A DNA stretch of 47,500 nt from Glandiceps talaboti. Lineage: Eukaryota; Hemichordata; Enteropneusta; Spengelidae. Positions 46,215-47,500 of the stretch are shown piece after piece; the stretch's first letter is position 1; each line of letters starts with the position of its first letter. Below the pieces are notes generated by a model. The model did no database searches. It was not told the DNA's origin and was given only the letters and a program-made list of their open reading frames with translations. Where the stretch lies: the NCBI RefSeq assembly GCF_964340395.1, contig NC_135557.1:19448725-19496224 (forward strand). The letters are read 5' to 3'. A program made the translations under genes and the position numbers.

Positions 46215-47434
46215 GTTGAACAGGTGACGATGGCAACGTTGTCCTCACGAGAATAAGTGAAAAGGATCCCCTGAATTCGGGAAACCAAGGGGGACAAATC
46301 TAACGTCGGGATCTAACGGGCCGCGAGAGATTGCAAACAAATGTTCCGTAATTTATACGTGGAGTCGTCAGAGCTGCTTGGAGTGGGCTTGTAAATCAAA
46401 CCACTGCCTAATTGTTGGCTAGATTCGGACACATAGAAAGTTATAGAGCGTAACACGGGTCCTTATGCATTTGTTTAGATAAGCATGCGCAGTAGAGGCT
46501 TGCCAAAATAACGGACTGTAAAGGTGATGTGTGGTCAACGAAATTCATAGAGGGGAAACTGATAACAGCCGTCGCGGGGGTCCTCCAAGATAAACAGTCT
46601 CTGAAAGAGTGATATCGAGAGAGAATGTTTCGGTACTCAGCAGAAAACTAAAAGAATTTCGCAGCGGAAAATATTTTCGAAGTTGACACAGGGTCCTTTT
46701 ATTCAAGTCGTGGTGCAATAGCGAAAGTTTAAAAGAATGTCGCCCTTTTCCGGAAGTGATAATTTTTTATATTTAAAATAGGGTTCTAGGATTAACAATA
46801 GTGAGAATATTCCAGTTATACAGCTTAGAAAAATTTCGTGTTTTGTACGAATAGTCAAGCGTCCAACAAACAAATAGCTTACATTGGGTAGGAGGGTCAG
46901 TCTGACCAGATTTCGAGTACCATTTTATTTGTTTGCACTGTTGCGCGTGTCTTTTTTCCAAAATACTTCTTGACAAGTTTTTACGAGTTGTATTTTACAA
47001 CGCTCGTACACAAAGTAGACAGCAAGCCTTAGATTTCAAACGCTTGTTTATATTTGCGCGGCTAACGTACTTGTCCTAGTGAGGGTCACGAAACCACGCT
47101 CACGTGTCTCAGGGAACGAACTCCGATGACGTATATTATACTATTCCAAACACGACGCTTGGTAACCCTACACCTCGACATACATGCATATGGGGCTTGA
47201 ATAGCAACAATGGTTCACTTATTTCCATATCTGTAATTGGAGATTCCCATACTTTTTCAGCTTTTTGACAGGAATGCAGGCAAATAACACCGGATGAACA
47301 AAGGAGCTAGCGCCGTGGGTGATGTATCTTCAAGGCTAAGACGAACAAGAAAAGATGGAAGGCGGAACGAGTTTAAAAGAACACCAGAAAGAAATATATG
47401 TAATGACTGATAAGTAATCGATTAAACGACGCAC
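46215..47434. other. 5' flank of gene B
   Basis: Noticeably richer in CpG by eye than the intron. Contains the NRF1-like site and two TAACGG motifs (46314, 46509) matching the reported OVO core CCGTTA. No other gene seen. Confidence 0.45.
46483..46490. promoter_or_regulatory. NRF1-like GCATGCGC upstream of gene B
   Basis: GCATGCGCAG about 270 bp upstream of the gene B start codon; a partial match to the NRF1 core also found upstream of gene A. Possible promoter element. Confidence 0.35.
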
Positions 47435-47500
47435 TGAGTGAGTGAGTGAGTGAGTGAGTGAGTGAGTGAGTGAGTGAGTGAGTGAGTGAGTGAGTGAGTG
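47435..47500. repeat. (TGAG)n microsatellite at window edge
   Basis: Pure tetranucleotide array running off the right end. Confidence 0.97.

Noticed and set aside
46070-46297. 75-residue minus-strand ORF over gene B exon 1
   Set aside because: Different frame from the SNAG-coding frame; no domain, while the overlapping frame has a canonical SNAG motif, upstream stop and matching splice phase.
47435-47500. Telomere-like (TGAG)n at the window end
   Set aside because: TGAG is not a known telomere unit and similar tetranucleotide arrays occur throughout the window; the edge is simply where the window was cut.

Overview
The window is animal nuclear DNA. It is AT-rich by eye, has spliceosomal introns with GT..AG ends, is full of long microsatellites, and carries decayed non-LTR retrotransposons and small inverted-repeat DNA elements. 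The gene content fits an invertebrate bilaterian, but I cannot name the phylum from this sequence.

The only genes I can support are two OVO-family C2H2 zinc-finger transcription factors (ovo/shavenbaby/OVOL/lin-48 family), arranged tail to tail. Gene A is on the + strand: exon 1 12185-12293, exon 2 26607-27941, exon 3 29087-29394; 583 codons plus stop. Gene B is on the - strand: exon 1 46214-46064, exon 2 34860-34616, exon 3 33956-33653, exon 4 33382-33090; 330 codons plus stop. Each begins with a short SNAG-type repressor exon preceded by an in-frame stop. Each then has a first intron of more than 11 kb that splits a codon after its first base and rebuilds an Asp codon. Each ends with four zinc fingers, and the splice between fingers 2 and 3 falls at the same place and phase (inside the Gly of HTG|VRP). 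The two stop codons are about 3.7 kb apart. This looks like an inverted duplication of one ancestral ovo gene followed by divergence: A has a long disordered Ser/Pro-rich middle with an AT-hook-like motif, while B is compact and has one additional intron.

Layout: 1-12184 is upstream of gene A and holds microsatellites, three inverted-repeat element copies, a degenerate tandem duplication and a foldback. 12294-26606 is intron 1 of A, with tandem repeats, a perfect CRE-centred palindrome and a 5'-truncated LINE close to exon 2. 26607-29394 is the body of A. 29395-33089 is intergenic, with an inverted-repeat element and microsatellites. 33090-34860 is the body of B. 34861-46063 is intron 1 of B, with a second LINE tail, a long hairpin element and the densest microsatellites. 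46215-47500 is upstream of B.

Other signals beyond the genes: ten exact TGACGTCA (CRE) octamers, four E2F-like TTCCCGCCAA sites, NRF1-like motifs upstream of both first exons, and three microsatellites that directly abut LINE-like 3' ends.
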